Shown here piece after piece: positions 1 to 13,234 of a stretch of 64,000 bases of DNA. The DNA comes from Heliocidaris tuberculata. Its lineage: Eukaryota; Echinodermata; Echinoidea; Camarodonta; Echinometridae. A program made the translations under genes and the position numbers. Below the pieces are notes generated by a model. That model saw only the letters and a program-made list of their open reading frames with translations. It did no database searches and had not been told where the DNA came from. The stretch spans positions 45,215,302-45,279,301 of the forward strand of contig CM046838.1 of the NCBI GenBank assembly GCA_025618425.1. The letters are read 5' to 3'. The stretch's first letter is position 1, and each line of letters begins with the position of its first letter.

Positions 1-61
1 AGCCCTATTTCTGCCATTTTCAGTATTTTAATAAATCATTCAATTCAATTCAATTCAAATA

Positions 62-478
62 TATTGGAGACTCTCTCCCATTTGGGAGACTGTCTCAATA
101 TTGGAGACTTAGTCTTAGCTTACAAAAGAATAATAGAAATACCACCAACAACAAGGCAGTTTATCTCAGCCAAATTTTTGCCTGACTGAGTCAGAAACCC
201 ATTTGTTTTGTGTGTGGGTCATAACAAAAAAATGTTATGAAAACAAAAGTAGACAGTGAATCTTTGAAGTAGACGGTCAAAATGGGTAATTTTTCATGAG
301 GAATCTGCTTATCACATTTTCATTTTGCGCCGAGGTAATCCCTTTGCCGCAAATGTAAACAAAGAAAATCGATCTCCCAAATGGGAGACTGTCTCCCACA
401 TCGGCTACCAAAAATATTTATAAAAGTCTCTGATAACAGAGACAATCTCCCAAATGGGAGAGAGTCTCCGATACCGGC
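62..478. repeat. Three copies of palindrome CTCCCAWWTGGGAG
   Basis: The palindrome occurs at 75-88, 374-387 and 447-460. The first and third, with about 45 bases of flank, are inverted relative to each other (62-110 against 425-475). Probably remnants of one inverted-repeat element. Confidence 0.6.
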
Positions 479-604
479 CGTGCGCCTCTACTGCCTGAAA
501 ATCACCTTTACCGTGAGCCAGCTTCTCTCATCTCCTCTTCACCATCATGACCATAGCTTTAGAATATTAAAACCCCGATTTTTTACCCTAGAATTAAAAA
601 ATAT

Positions 605-1004
605 TGGAAAAAAAAGTGAAATATTAATTTTAATGGTTACCGATAGGTTGAATGTTGTCCGAACGACGCCCCGAAAAAGCCTTCACTGCGATCGTAGACC
701 CGGAAGTGTCCCGTAATGTAATCGACCTAGAGGCACTCATGCAATTTTCAGATCTACCATACATTAGACAAGACGCTACTGCATGGCATGCTGAAGACGC
801 ATGGTCAAAATGCGTGCGAGGCCCGCGCTTGTAGCGGTCTTGTCTAATGTATGGTGGATCTGAAAATTGCGTGATTGACTGTAGGTCGATGACATTATGG
901 GACACTTCCGGGTCTAAGAGCGCAGTGAAGACTTTTTCGGCGTCGTTCGGACAACATTCAACCTCCCGATAACCATTAAAATTAATATTTCGCATTTTTT
1001 CCCC
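605..1004. repeat. Foldback element with ~175-base arms at the gap edge
   Basis: The left arm (605-779) and right arm (831-1004) are reverse complements with scattered mismatches; each contains the CCGAACGACGCC / GGCGTCGTTCGG segment. The central loop is about 50 bases. No coding capacity; likely a nonautonomous DNA transposon. Confidence 0.85.
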
Positions 1005-1005
1005 A

Positions 1006-1505
1006 NNNNNNNNNNNNNNNNNNNNNNNNNNNNNNNNNNNNNNNNNNNNNNNNNNNNNNNNNNNNNNNNNNNNNNNNNNNNNNNNNNNNNNNNNNNNNNN
1101 NNNNNNNNNNNNNNNNNNNNNNNNNNNNNNNNNNNNNNNNNNNNNNNNNNNNNNNNNNNNNNNNNNNNNNNNNNNNNNNNNNNNNNNNNNNNNNNNNNNN
1201 NNNNNNNNNNNNNNNNNNNNNNNNNNNNNNNNNNNNNNNNNNNNNNNNNNNNNNNNNNNNNNNNNNNNNNNNNNNNNNNNNNNNNNNNNNNNNNNNNNNN
1301 NNNNNNNNNNNNNNNNNNNNNNNNNNNNNNNNNNNNNNNNNNNNNNNNNNNNNNNNNNNNNNNNNNNNNNNNNNNNNNNNNNNNNNNNNNNNNNNNNNNN
1401 NNNNNNNNNNNNNNNNNNNNNNNNNNNNNNNNNNNNNNNNNNNNNNNNNNNNNNNNNNNNNNNNNNNNNNNNNNNNNNNNNNNNNNNNNNNNNNNNNNNN
1501 NNNNN
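1006..1505. other. Assembly gap (500 N)
   Basis: Exactly 500 undefined bases, probably a nominal gap size. It abuts a long inverted repeat, which may have broken the assembly. Confidence 1.
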
Positions 1506-1824
1506 GTACCGGGTGAAAAATTACTTTGGAAATTCCTATAGAAGGTGTTACAAATAAACAAAAACATGAGAAGCTTATGAAAAAAATTTTATGGTAAATG
1601 GGTAGTATTTGATCACATAGCAAAGGATAATTCATTTTGGTACTCAGTTTGTAACCTAGTTGTTACACATAGGTACTCTAATGAATATACGCATAATAAT
1701 CTTTATGATATCACTAAGTAGTGGCGCATTAATGACAATGGCTACAGTCAAAATGCCTCTTGGACATAAACAGTCAAAACTAGACTAATTTGGGGTCACC
1801 GAAAATGAATATACACTTAAAATT

Positions 1825-2568
1825 GTTGATTGGCCCAGGTTTCCAAGATATTTGAATTTCATATTTCATGTGTAATATACTGTACGTACTGGGCGTAAGA
1901 CAAAAAAGATGTGACCTTTTCCTTGGTAATAACTCAAAAGTCGAAACTCGTATCTGACTGAATTTTGCACATGGCAAAGTTGAAGGATATCAAATTTATT
2001 TGGAGCAAGTTTTCATGACCTGCTTTCAAATATCATTCTCACAATAATGCATTATTTATAGCTTTATTATTTTGTCAAATCAAGTTAAAAAGTTTGTGTA
2101 TACCTCATAGTTAATTCAGAAAATACAATTGCAAATATTTATTGCAGCTGAAATTCTAGGGCACCTTTGTTACCCAGAGTTATGAATAATTAATTGACTC
2201 TGGGTTAAAAGAGATGTCCTAGAATTTCAGACGCAATGAACAATGGCAGTTGTTGAGTTCTGAATTAATTACAGACAGATACAAATTTTCTTATCTCGAT
2301 TTTTTTTTTTCCAAAAGTTAAACTAATATAAATGCCTTATTGTGAGAATCATATTTGAAAGAAGGTCATAAAACTTACTTATCCTTCAACTTTACAATGT
2401 GCATATTTCAGTCTGATACAAATTTCAACTTTTTGAGTTATTTACAAGCAAAAAGGCCTCATGTTTTTGTCTTATACCCAGGCTGGACAGCATGAGTCCC
2501 ATATACATTACACATGAAATATGAAAATTGAAATATCTTGAAAACCTGAGAAAATTAACAATTTTCAT
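1825..2568. repeat. Foldback element with nested palindrome
   Basis: The left arm (about 1825-2062) matches the reverse complement of 2325-2568, sharing for example ATTCTCACAATAA and TTTCATATTTCATGTGTAAT. Inside is a second palindrome (about 2146-2183 with 2197-2232) built on CTGAAATTCTAGG / CCTAGAATTTCAG. No coding potential. Confidence 0.75.
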
Positions 2569-2770
2569 TGTCATACTTGAATTCAGCTTGTCAAAATCCC
2601 AAAGAAAAGGTGTGTTTTCATTAAGAGGCAAAAAATGTTGGATTTTTTTTTTCTTTTTTTTTTTTTTTGACCTGTGTAACAGAAGAACGAAATACACCTT
2701 CCCCAAAGCGACTGGCGTAGTTTAACGCGTCATGTTACGGTTGCATCTTACAAAGGGAAATACAAATTAA

Positions 2771-3178
2771 CCCTTTCAAGACAATTGACCACATTTTGTG
2801 GTTTGGCTCAATATCTTTTGAATCAGAGCTCTAAAAAATATACCAGATGCATGAGTAGAAAGAGCAAAAATATCTGCACACACTATGTCCATTTTTGTTG
2901 CATGACCATATTGCGTTTGATGCCAGGAATTTTAAAAATGAGAATAAGCTTTAAAATCCCTAAATTGGCAACACATTGAGAGGTTCAAAATTATTGTTTT
3001 TTATCAAAATTGGCAATTTTTTCAACTTTTCGACAAAATTAGTAACCATGTATATTGTTTTCAAAGACATTACACCTCATTAGAACCATGTAGCACTAAA
3101 AGAAAAATATTATTGTTGCCAATTTGAAGAACAAAATGTGATCAATTTAACCCTTAAATAATTCCTGTCCTGAAAGGG
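2771..3178. mobile_element. TTAA-flanked MITE, family 1, copy 1
   Basis: Flanked by TTAA at 2767-2770 and 3179-3182. Ends are CCCTTTC...GAAAGGG, as in piggyBac-type elements (family knowledge). About 85-90% identical to 22771-23170. Non-coding. Confidence 0.8.
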
Positions 3179-3640
3179 TTAACAGTGCAAATACTGCGTT
3201 CAGCTACTGGCGCATGCTACAGTGGACCTCATAGGATTGATAAGAGTAGGTAAAAACTCAATAGAAATGACGCCTCTTGTGTAACTAGACTAGGCAAATG
3301 TATGATATATTGTATACAATTGTTTCTATATTTCCGTGTTAGATTGGATTGTATAAAATACCTTGTTACAAAATTGGGTCTGCAACTCCAAACTAGCCAG
3401 GGGCAGTTCATGCTGACCAAAGCAGATAAGGCTAGGCCGGTTTGGGGGAAGCAGGAGAGAGGAGACCAGTCAAGGGTAGAGTGAATATGGCTATGCGGAG
3501 TATAAGCCAGGGAGTAAGAAGATGGAATTCATTTGACAGTTAAGTTGTGATTTAAGCTGGTATTCCTTCTTGTCATTGGACAGACGTTGTTAGTTTGAGG
3601 TATGTGACTTGGCTGTGGCACTGCGGCTTGGCGCGGCGCG

Positions 3641-3775
3641 CCTCGCTGGGTAGAAATTTTCCAACATTTTTAAGGAATTTTTTGTATGGTATCTTTTTTT
3701 TTTTGAGCAGCGAAAAAAATAAAAGGAATTCCCCCCCCCCCCCCCGAACATTTTTCAGAAATTTTATGTATGATT
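3641..3775 (+). repeat. Dispersed repeat, inverted with respect to 7566-7691
   Basis: Starts CTCGCTGGGTAGAAATTTTCC and contains GAGCAGCGAAAAAAA and a C run. The reverse complement recurs 3.8 kb away. The pair brackets the LINE fragment. Confidence 0.7.
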
Positions 3776-3776
3776 T

Positions 3777-3853
3777 GTGTGTGCGTGTGTGTGTGTGTGT
3801 GTGGTTTTTTTTTTTTTTTTTTTTTTTTTGTTTGTGTGTGTGTGTGTGTGTGT
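3777..3853. repeat. (GT)n and poly-T low-complexity tract
   Basis: Two GT runs separated by a 23-T run. Any open frame through it is meaningless. Confidence 0.95.
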
Positions 3854-3899
3854 ATGTTGAATCAAATCAGACCACTGGCATACTTTCAAAATTTAGGTC

Positions 3900-5160
3900 T
3901 GTGTAGTGGAAATATAGCTAAGATTTGGGAAATGTGTAATGTAATTTTAGAGAGCAGAAAATATGACGGGGGTTCAGACAACTGCTACTCAGTGGATGTA
4001 CGAAATTACAACAATACCTTAAAGATATTTGGAAATATGATCCTACTGAGAGATGTATCATCTAGAAAGGTGTACGGTCATTTTATTACAGCTTTGCAAC
4101 ATTCATAACACTTTACGAATTCGGGATGGTCAAAATAAATTTGAATTTTCAGAAAAGGAAATAAAAGATATTTTTGTAAGACCCAGAATCACAACGCTTT
4201 ATTAAAAGTTAAGGAATTTCAGTACAAATTACTCCACGGAGCAATTTATACAAAAGAACATCTGTTAAGATTTGGCTTTGTTGAAAATGACCAGTGCTCT
4301 TTTTGTAGACAAATGAAGGAGACATACTCACATTTATTTTTGGATTGTGTATATGTTAAGCCCTTGTGGCAGGGAGTGGTAGAAAGAATAGGGTTAGTGG
4401 AACTACAAAACGTACGGTGGGAAACTATTCATGTTGGTATAATGGGAAATTCATTTAGGATTAAGTGCTGCAATACACTAATTTTTATAATTAAGTATAT
4501 CATATTTTGGTCACGTTCAGAGGGCGCAATTCCCAAACTAGATAATTTGTTTAAAATAATATTGGAATATAGGGATGAGGAAAAGGAGTTAGATATAAAA
4601 AGAAACAAGTTAGGTAAACTTCTACAAAAGTGGGAAAGCATTGAACTACAACCAGTGTCAAGACATTTATCTTTTAATTCATCAAGACTGATGGCAGTCG
4701 GTGTGTATGGGTGAGTGTGTGTATGTGTGCAAGTGTCTATAGTGTGTGTAGGTGTGTAGGTGTGTATGATAAGTAATGTGTATGTGTATGATGATGAGGT
4801 GTGTGTGGGTGTGTGGGGGGGGGGTAGAAATTTTAACGTCTGGTATAAGTGACTTCATTCAATTTTGTTTTGTTCTTCAATCAAATGTATGAATTGTTCA
4901 TGAATTAAGTTTACTGGAAAAGAATTGTATTTTGTATTCAGTTTAGTGGAAAAAGAATCGTATTTTGAAGAATAAGTTAAATTTTTGTGATGATCGAGAT
5001 CAGAATAAAAAATCATAAAAATATTCATGGGGGGTGTTTGGGGTTTTGGTTTATGTATGTACTTTCGTCGGGGGTTTCTTTGTTTGTTTATATTGATTAT
5101 TGATTTATGTGTAGTGATGTATTTTGCATGAAATCTCTAATAAAAACATTATGGAAAAAA
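3900..5160 (+). pseudogene. Decayed LINE 3' end (reverse transcriptase C-terminus)
   Basis: Frame at 4207-4714 reads FQYKLLHGAIYTKEHLLRFG, then CSFCRQMKETYSHLFLDC, the zinc-knuckle-like CxxC...H...C tail of L1/Tx1-type LINE proteins (FQYKLL / CxFCxxxxETxxHLFxxC). Upstream pieces such as SSRKVYGHFI are in another frame, showing frameshifts. A GT-rich 3' UTR ends near AATAAAAACATTATGGAAAAAAA. 5'-truncated, dead. Confidence 0.7.
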
Positions 5161-5606
5161 AATGTTATGCTGTGTAAACTGAAAATTCAAAATGATCTTA
5201 TATGTTTGACTTTTGAATCAATAAATGAATGTGAATTTGAATTTGAATTTGAATTTGTTTACTTGCAGTAAAGAAGCGAACCCTTCTTTCTGAATAATTA
5301 CACCTTTCCTCCCTCCACTAAATTGATCTCTATTCTCTTCTAACTCCCTTTTGACCCTTTCTTCCTTTTCTTGCTAAATATTACCCTGAATTCAGAAAAG
5401 TACAGATAATTTAGTTAAAAACAAGTGTAATAATATGAACAAATCTGTAATGTATTATTACTTATCTGTCAAAAAGCATTTGAATTGTCATACTATTATG
5501 CCATAACCTATCATTTTGCAATTATATTCCACTTGAAGATTAACCATAATATTCATACAGCCCAAAACAGCAATAGATATGTCATAAATTTGCCTGTACT
5601 GTGATT

Positions 5607-5641
<35 letters not shown>

Positions 5642-6930
5642 TCTTCTAATCCACTTTCAATTCTAAAATAATTATGGATATTATATCAATCTGCAGCATT
5701 ATCGTAGTACACAGTGATTTATATTTCATATGTATTTATAAAATTTGGTAATTATCTAGCCTCCATACAATAGTTTGCCTCCTCTGTGTATTTCTATCAT
5801 TCCCCATGTATTTTTCAATCTATTGCAATTAAATTTCAAATCATAATGTATACTTGCATTGCAATTTTTAATATGAAAGTATATTAGCATTTTTAATGTT
5901 ACATGCAATTGATGTTTTTAATGATATTCTGGTAAGATTTAACCTTTTGAAGTTGAATTTTAAGTCAGATTTCATTTCATTTCATTTTGTTTTCTTCATT
6001 TTTTGAATAGTGGATTATCCATTATTCCCTTCTTGTTTTTTCCAAGGTCTCAATCAAACAGATATTTTCACGAATTAATCAACATTGATGACAGGCAGTT
6101 TTATCCGAATCCGATGTAATTTACATTTTGCAATTTTCAATACTTCACTGTAATTTTCTGGACGATCATTTGTTTTCATTTGTATAATTATATATGTATA
6201 TTGTGCAATATCTATTATATTTCTCGGAATGGCATGTGCGGGTTCACATGCCTACGGGCCACAGAGAAGAATTTCTCTTTTGTGAACCCTGACCCATGCC
6301 ATTCCGTTTTATCTTATTCTATTTTATCTATTTTATCTATTACTCTGTATGCATATCTTGTATTCGTTTTTATGGTCAAATAACTAATAATAATAATAAT
6401 AATAATAAAAAGAATGGGATGCCTCCAACGTCAATAGATCTAGGTTCTCAAGGAAGTAGATGTCAGTAAACGTAACAAAACTAAATTAAATTGATGCTTA
6501 CCTGTCGCCATCTTCCCCTGAGCTTGAAGTCATTGTGATACATGTACTTTTGCATGAAAAGCTAAGTGTATTTGTACATCATACTACACACATCATTCAG
6601 AGGCGCAACGAGCTTCACGAAAAACGTAAACACAGCTAAATAAGCGCGGGAACAAGTAGGTGTAGCGCGGGAAAGTGACCTCTCTGCGTTTTGAATCCGA
6701 CATTTTTTTCCAAAGATCAACAAAAACAACAATTAATCGATTACGTAAGTGATTAATTGATCAATTAATTAATTAATCCATCAATAGATTCATTCATTGG
6801 GAAATCAAACAATTATTTCATGCTGCGATCAGGTCACCTCTTTTTTAATATAAAAATTTCATACAGAATTACTAAAATAAATTTTTGACGTAACAAAATT
6901 ACAAGTAAAGTATCACATTTCATACATAAA
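5161..6930. other. Non-coding, AT-rich
   Basis: Contains a GAATTT tandem tail (5230-5257), a long T run (5610-5639) and a hairpin GGAATGGCATG...CATGCCATTCC (6227-6307) leading to an (AAT)n tail at 6389, probably a LINE or SINE 3' end. No gene seen. Confidence 0.6.
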
Positions 6931-7565
6931 GTGGCGTATCTGCGGGGGCAGAGGGGGCACGTGGCCCGGGCGGCACTTGAAGGGGGCGCACAAAACGCAA
7001 TAGAGAGAAAGAAAAGGGGGAGAAATACAAGAAAATTTATGGTCTTTGAGTTTGAAGGTTATTTGCGCCACAGTCAAGGACAAAATGTGTAAGAAATGGT
7101 GTTTTATTACGTTTTGAAAAGATTTTTAAAAGCTCGGTCGTTTTGCTCCCTCGCAAAATTATGTTCTGGATCTAGCTATTTCGTGCCCCAATGGCGTTTT
7201 AAAGTTAGACCAAAAATTGACTCTAGTTGTTTTGCCCCCCCCCCCCCCTCCCACCATAAAGCAGGAGCTTATTAAATTTTGTGCCCCAAGACGGGATATA
7301 AGTCCATAAAAATCACTTCCAAAGTAAAACATTTGAAAGAAATCATAAATTTGCCTAGCAATTGCCTTGGCTAAATTACACAGGGTTTCATTCATTTCGC
7401 GCCCCCAAAATAGAAATGTTCAAAATTTAAAAAGAAATTTATTGCTAGGTCGGTGACAGCGACCCTGTATACACTTGGATTATTTTTTCTAAGGGTAAAA
7501 CACATAAACACAGCATAACATACAAAAATACCCCCCCCCCCCCCCTCAAAAAAAATGTTTTAAAA

Positions 7566-7691
7566 AATGATTCATATCATTCCGGAAAAATGTCCGGGGG
7601 GAAAAAAATCCTCTTTTTTTCGCTGCTCAAAAAAAAAAGATACCATACAAAAAATTCCTTTAAAAATGTTGGAAAATTTCTACCCAGCGAG
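7566..7691 (-). repeat. Dispersed repeat, inverted partner of 3641-3775
   Basis: Reverse-complement copy ending GGAAAATTTCTACCCAGCGAG. The C-run and GAGCAGCG landmarks are in the same order as in the partner. Confidence 0.7.
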
Positions 7692-10600
7692 CCGCGACCC
7701 GACTGTTTAGTACAAGCCCTAAATAATGTAAATACATTGTAAAGTCTCTTGTTCTTGTAAATAAAAGTAGTCTAGTCAGTTTGATTTAGTAACTTGTGTG
7801 GGAAGTCTGATTTGTCTATGTACCAGAGATGCATTTCTAACTTTCTTGTAATTAAATCAATCATTAAATTTCCTAGTTTGGTTACAACCTATTGCGAACG
7901 AATACATCCCACGACATGATGGTTGAAGGCTCTTATGGGGGTTCGATGTATAAAACCGTCAATATCTTCATTTTTTAAATTTATCACTTCATAAATAATA
8001 AATGTTGTGATGTGACAATTTCTTTATATAACAAATATGCCATAAGGTTGGCTTACATTTTTTTAATTCCCAAAACGAAGTTGGTGATTTATTCATACGA
8101 CTTTTGATATTACTTTCAAAACATGCCTTTTTAATCACCGTGTTAAAGGTTAAACCATTCTTCAGGTAAGGTTCTGTAAATTGATCTAAAATGTTAGAAG
8201 TGTGACTGTTTGAGCCATTTATTGAAACAAGCGGATAATGATGTAAAAAGTATAACAAAATGACTTGATATATACATATGATATTTGTAATTCATCAACT
8301 TGACAGATATTTTTAATTATACCAGGAGCATGTGCATAGGAAGCAGATGTTGTAGTATGTCTATCAAATCCTAAAATAGTTGTGTAAATATACAACAGCA
8401 AAAAATATCATATTGCAAGTATTGATCCGTTATACAGAATTCTGTTTCTGTTCTGATCTACTAATGTGGGAAAGCATGTCATTAATGTATTCTCTGAAAT
8501 GAATAGAGCGGTTATTGTTTCTTTGCAGGTAAATCTGACATTTTCTCATAACAATTTACTACTTTGTAAGATTTTTAATGTTGTAAGTTTTTTTTCTGAA
8601 AATATCATCCAAGGCTTACCCATTATATAAGATCACAACTAGTGATGAAATATCCTATCTTGTATGAAAGGGATTCGGTAACTCTGCAGAGGCTTGATTT
8701 AATAAATTGTTGAATTTTGATATCTGTTTTGTATAATGATGTTCAGAAGGATAAATAAATAGCCAGGCATAGAAAGGTTTTCAAATATATTATGCTATTT
8801 TTAAGATATCTATGACTGAATACTCCCATTTACGAATGCGTATGGCCATACGCTTTAGTCTAACACTGAGTCTAAGGGGGAAATGAGTCTGGCATTTCCG
8901 GACACTTGTATATGTTTACTTTTGTGAAGCACATGCTGATTTTGAAGTGCTTTTTTTTTTTTCCTGGGCTTCATTTTTACACCTTATTACATACACTGAT
9001 GGCATGTAAGGCCAGACAGTTTAGATTTTATCAAGCCTCTACAAAGTTACCAAAATGCTAGAATAAACTGCAATATACCTTAAAAGATGAAAGCTGCGCT
9101 TAGAGACATCAATATTGCTCAACGAGCTGAACCCCGAATATTGTCTTCGTAATAACATCTGATGAGAGCTATGGATGAGAGCTATGGCTGAGAGCCAGAA
9201 AGGCGATTATTTACAAACAGGTGGCTTTTAGCACACGACACTCCGCTTTATTTACCTCTACATTGCATGTAACGACAACCGAATTCAAAGTTATATATTA
9301 TATTTGAAAAAAATATTGAATATGAATATAAGCATGATAAGATGTGGCATGAAACCGTGTAACCTAATATACAACGATTGACTTTATGTGCAATAAAAAT
9401 ACAAGGAAGTACCCAGATTTGTTAAAAGTATCATTCATATCTTCCATTTCCATATTAACATAGATTATTATATCCTTTTCATATGATATTTCATATTTGT
9501 TCTTATGTGTATACCCATAATTAATAAATTCAGTACTGACAGCGAATGGAGATGGAATTACTGTACAATAAAGCGAAATATATTTTGAGTCATGTTAATC
9601 ATTAAAGATAGCAGAACATTTATTTATTAAATACAGCAAACAACTCCACCAAATGTTCTGTAGATTTATAACACCAAACTTGTGCAACAACTTGAACTAT
9701 GTACATCGAAAAAGTGTACTGAGGAAAAAATATGAAAATAATACACAATGTGATTATTTCGGGTATTTTGATAAGAAAGATTTCAAGGTTTCAAGGTTAT
9801 CTTTATTTCCACATAGTGTTTTTTGGTTCTTTACTTAACAAACAAACATGTATATACAATTTGCAAAGAAATATTTAGGCATTACTCCCAGTGTTAAAGA
9901 TCGCTATTCTGGTTCACGGCCAAGTCAAGATGAACTGGAATCAAATACCCAAATCCTCTTCCGCCGTGGACAATAGTATTAAAGAACCTTAAAGGAAGGA
10001 ATTTTATTTTTTTATTTCTTTGTTTTGTTTACTAATTAAAATTCCTCCCATTAAGCTGTATTTATACAAGTTGATATTACATAGCATCAAATAAGATAAC
10101 GATATGGAAATGGAAAAAAATTGATAAAAATTAAGTAATTACATATAATAAACAATTGTAATATCATAATTTCAGTTAAATTAGGCATAGTAAAGAAACG
10201 TAGGTGAAGAAGTCTACTGAAAAGCTCAGGCTGGATTTTATAGACCCCATTGTGAGAAAACAAAATATACTTACAAATACTCTGATTATTTGCAAATATC
10301 ATGTACAAAGAGGTATTAGACATTATTATTATCATTAAAGTAAGTTGCAGACGAAACGTCATTAATTTGCTGACTTACGGTTGCCTCAGCTACCGGTGCG
10401 GTCTTTGACGTAGCATGTTAGAGTGACATTGTAAAAAGAGAGAATGCAAAATAAACAGTTTAAGTATTTCACTGAATTAGTGGCGCTTGCACAAATCTCG
10501 ATCATTACCATGATTACGTTCCTTGACTTGATTAGTGAGGGTAATGTCGCCTTGTGTGCATGCATGTAAGTATAATTATTATCATTATTATCAAAATTAT

Positions 10601-12469
10601 TATTTTATTCTGCAAATCAAAGTACATACATGTTGAATTACAAAGAAGAACAAAATACAATACAGGAAGGTTTAAAACATTATAATAGATCCTCCAAGTG
10701 TACCGACAAGATGCCAGGAATGGGGCAGGTAAACTGCATCATCGAAACCCTAAGGGTCCCCCATTCCTACTTGCAATACTCTTGAGGGATCAATAAATAC
10801 AAATAAAACAATAACAAATAGAATAACATGTGAAAAAGAAGGAGTATCACAATAGAATGGAATGAAATATATGGGGCTTTTTACGCAATCTGCTTTTCTG
10901 ATTATTCTGCTTATCTTCAAAGTAGTTTGGTATGATCAGGTTTGGATTTCCCTTCCATAATTTTTTCATTTAAAACTTTCCCTAAACAGAAGAGTAATTT
11001 TGTAGACCTGAAAACTACAAAGAGCATTTATTTTTACATTAGGTATAATGCCCACCTCAACGCATAAGTGGCAGCTATTAAAAATGCTTTTCATTTAAAT
11101 CGGAGTATTCTCCTTTAACAAGGCTGATATCAACGTCATGAGATATTTCATACATGCTATTATTTGTTTTGATTATCGAATGTATTACCAAATGAAATCC
11201 AACATGGAAAAACATCTTTTTTCCCCCACCAGGACAAGTCCTAAGCATTCACATCTCTCTTTCTCTCTCTCTGTCTCTCTCTCTCTCTCTTTCTCTCTAT
11301 GCCGTATCCATCGACTCTCCGTCTCCAGCCTTTACATAATAGTTTCTGGTTCATTGGAAACTTCCATTTGTCTGAGAATTTAATTTATTGTAACTGTTCT
11401 TAGTACGAATGTGGACAACTATAAAGGCTTGCTCACAAATGAGTGATTTGTCGCCGTGACATGTCGCTTGGTGCTTAATAAGATTAAGTTCAGTAAGATT
11501 TCCAGATATAACACTAAAAATTCTGACAGAATGAAGGAAACTATTGGAAATGTTAAAATAAATGTCTATGGTTAGATTTTCGGTGATGGTATGGTGTACT
11601 GATGGAATTTCAGAAATTTTATTAACCAAAATACTAAACAAGTGAACATGCACTCCTTTTGTGCCAAGGTAATGTCTCGTTGACAAATGGCTCATATGTG
11701 AACAAGCCTTAGTATTTTGCTTGTATTCACAGTAATTATAGAGAGTTGACTCTATTGTTTCTGTGATAATGAAGAAAAGTTACACAAATTAATATTTGTT
11801 CATTTCAAAGGCCTATAATTTTATCTTTTATCAATTATAAGTCAACAGAACAAAACGATAACTTGAATGCCATTAACATGATTAAAGCCAATATAGAAAA
11901 GAAAGTTTCCAACTGAAATGGGGAAAAAAGGGGGAAAAATAATATTTCCCCAAGAACACCAATAGTTCAGTCTTATCAGATAGCTAATTAAAGTAATAAA
12001 AAAGTGAATCGTCAAACCCTAATAAAACCTTAAGTTTGTACATGTATCAGCTAGTTCATTAAACTGGCTTAATGGCTTGTAATACAAGTGCAACATTAGC
12101 ATTCATTTTGGAAACTGACTACATGACTAAGTGACTCAAGTAAAACGAATGTAATTGTTAAACCGTAATTAAACCGTTTGACACTGCCAAAAAATTTTAA
12201 TTGCTGACTTTGACTTTTTGCACATTTTACTTCTTGCCACAGGAGCATTGGTTGCAAGTAAAAAGATCAAAAGATTATAAACACTGTAGTTTATAATACT
12301 AGCTTGAAATACAAGTGGAATAGTAATCTGTTCGAGACTGCCCAAATATCCCAAGCTGGGGTCTATTGGAAACGTGTGTTATAGATTAATCCATCTCTAA
12401 ATGGTTAATATCAAGTCCTTGTGGCTCGAGTCCGAGTCGGAGTCCGAGTCCGGACTCAAGTCCTACAGC

Positions 12470-12470
<1 letters not shown>
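7692..12470. other. Non-coding, no gene recognised
   Basis: AT-rich. A reversed retroelement tail with AAGGTTTCAAGGTTATCTTTATT is at 9780-9815, a further tail-like block at 10575-10810, and a CT tract at 11252-11300. Open frames are short and resemble nothing. Confidence 0.5.
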
Positions 12471-12623
<153 letters not shown>

Positions 12624-12780
12624 ATAATAACAGACATAACAATAACAATGATAATAATAATAATCATTATAATAATGAACAACATCATTAATATTATAAT
12701 TATATTGATTAGTACTTAACCATTGTAAGAAATTGAAATGTATATTCCGATGTAAATGTCAGCCATCATTTTGTGTTTTT

Positions 12781-12870
12781 ATACAGTCCTGATGAAGATC
12801 ATTGATCGAAAGCTTGACAAATAAAGGAGGACAATAAAAGCTACGACCGTCTCATAGTGACATTTCTTTC
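12781..12870 (+). mobile_element. Retroelement-like terminus with CTGATGA-hairpin-CGAAA motif
   Basis: CTGATGA (12789-12795), a GATC-ATT-GATC hairpin and GAAA, then AGCTT...AAGCT pairing, ending in a 50-base (TA)n tract (12875-12925). A similar layout occurs on the minus strand at 17264-17286. Such motifs occur at termini of Penelope-like elements (family knowledge); identity here is inferred. Confidence 0.4.

Positions 12871-12874
<4 letters not shown>

Positions 12875-12925
<51 letters not shown>
12875..12925. repeat. (TA)n microsatellite
   Basis: About 25 TA units directly after the retroelement-like terminus. Confidence 0.95.
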
Positions 12926-12932
<7 letters not shown>

Positions 12933-13176
12933 TTATTGATATTGTATTGTATTGTATGTGCATTTGTAATGTTTGGGGTTGCTTGTTTTAAACTTTTTTT
13001 AGCAATCCCGGCATGTAATTCAATATACTATATTTGTAATTATTTCATTCTGATTTTCATCTCTTGCTGAATTGATGTGAAATGAATTGAATTGAATAAA
13101 GAGGTGGCAATCATGCATATAAAAATCAAATAATGAGGTCTGTGATTAGAAGATACATTAAAAAAAAAACACTTAC

Positions 13177-13234
13177 CAGCGTTATCAGTCACCATCCCAA
13201 TGGTAACCATCATCCAAATTAGCTGCATTTTCAT
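13177..13234 (-). CDS. Candidate signal-peptide first exon of an unidentified gene
   Basis: On the minus strand, an ATG opens 19 codons plus one base: MKMQLIWMMVTIGMVTDNA, a plausible signal peptide, followed by a gtaagtg donor in phase 1. Secreted and receptor genes commonly start this way. I found no matching downstream exon between 13.1 kb and the window edge, so it may be chance. Confidence 0.3.

Noticed and set aside
6180..6383. 67-codon open frame with CYS-rich start
   Set aside because: Spans a hairpin and an (AAT)n-tailed 3' end of a dispersed repeat; no protein family signal.
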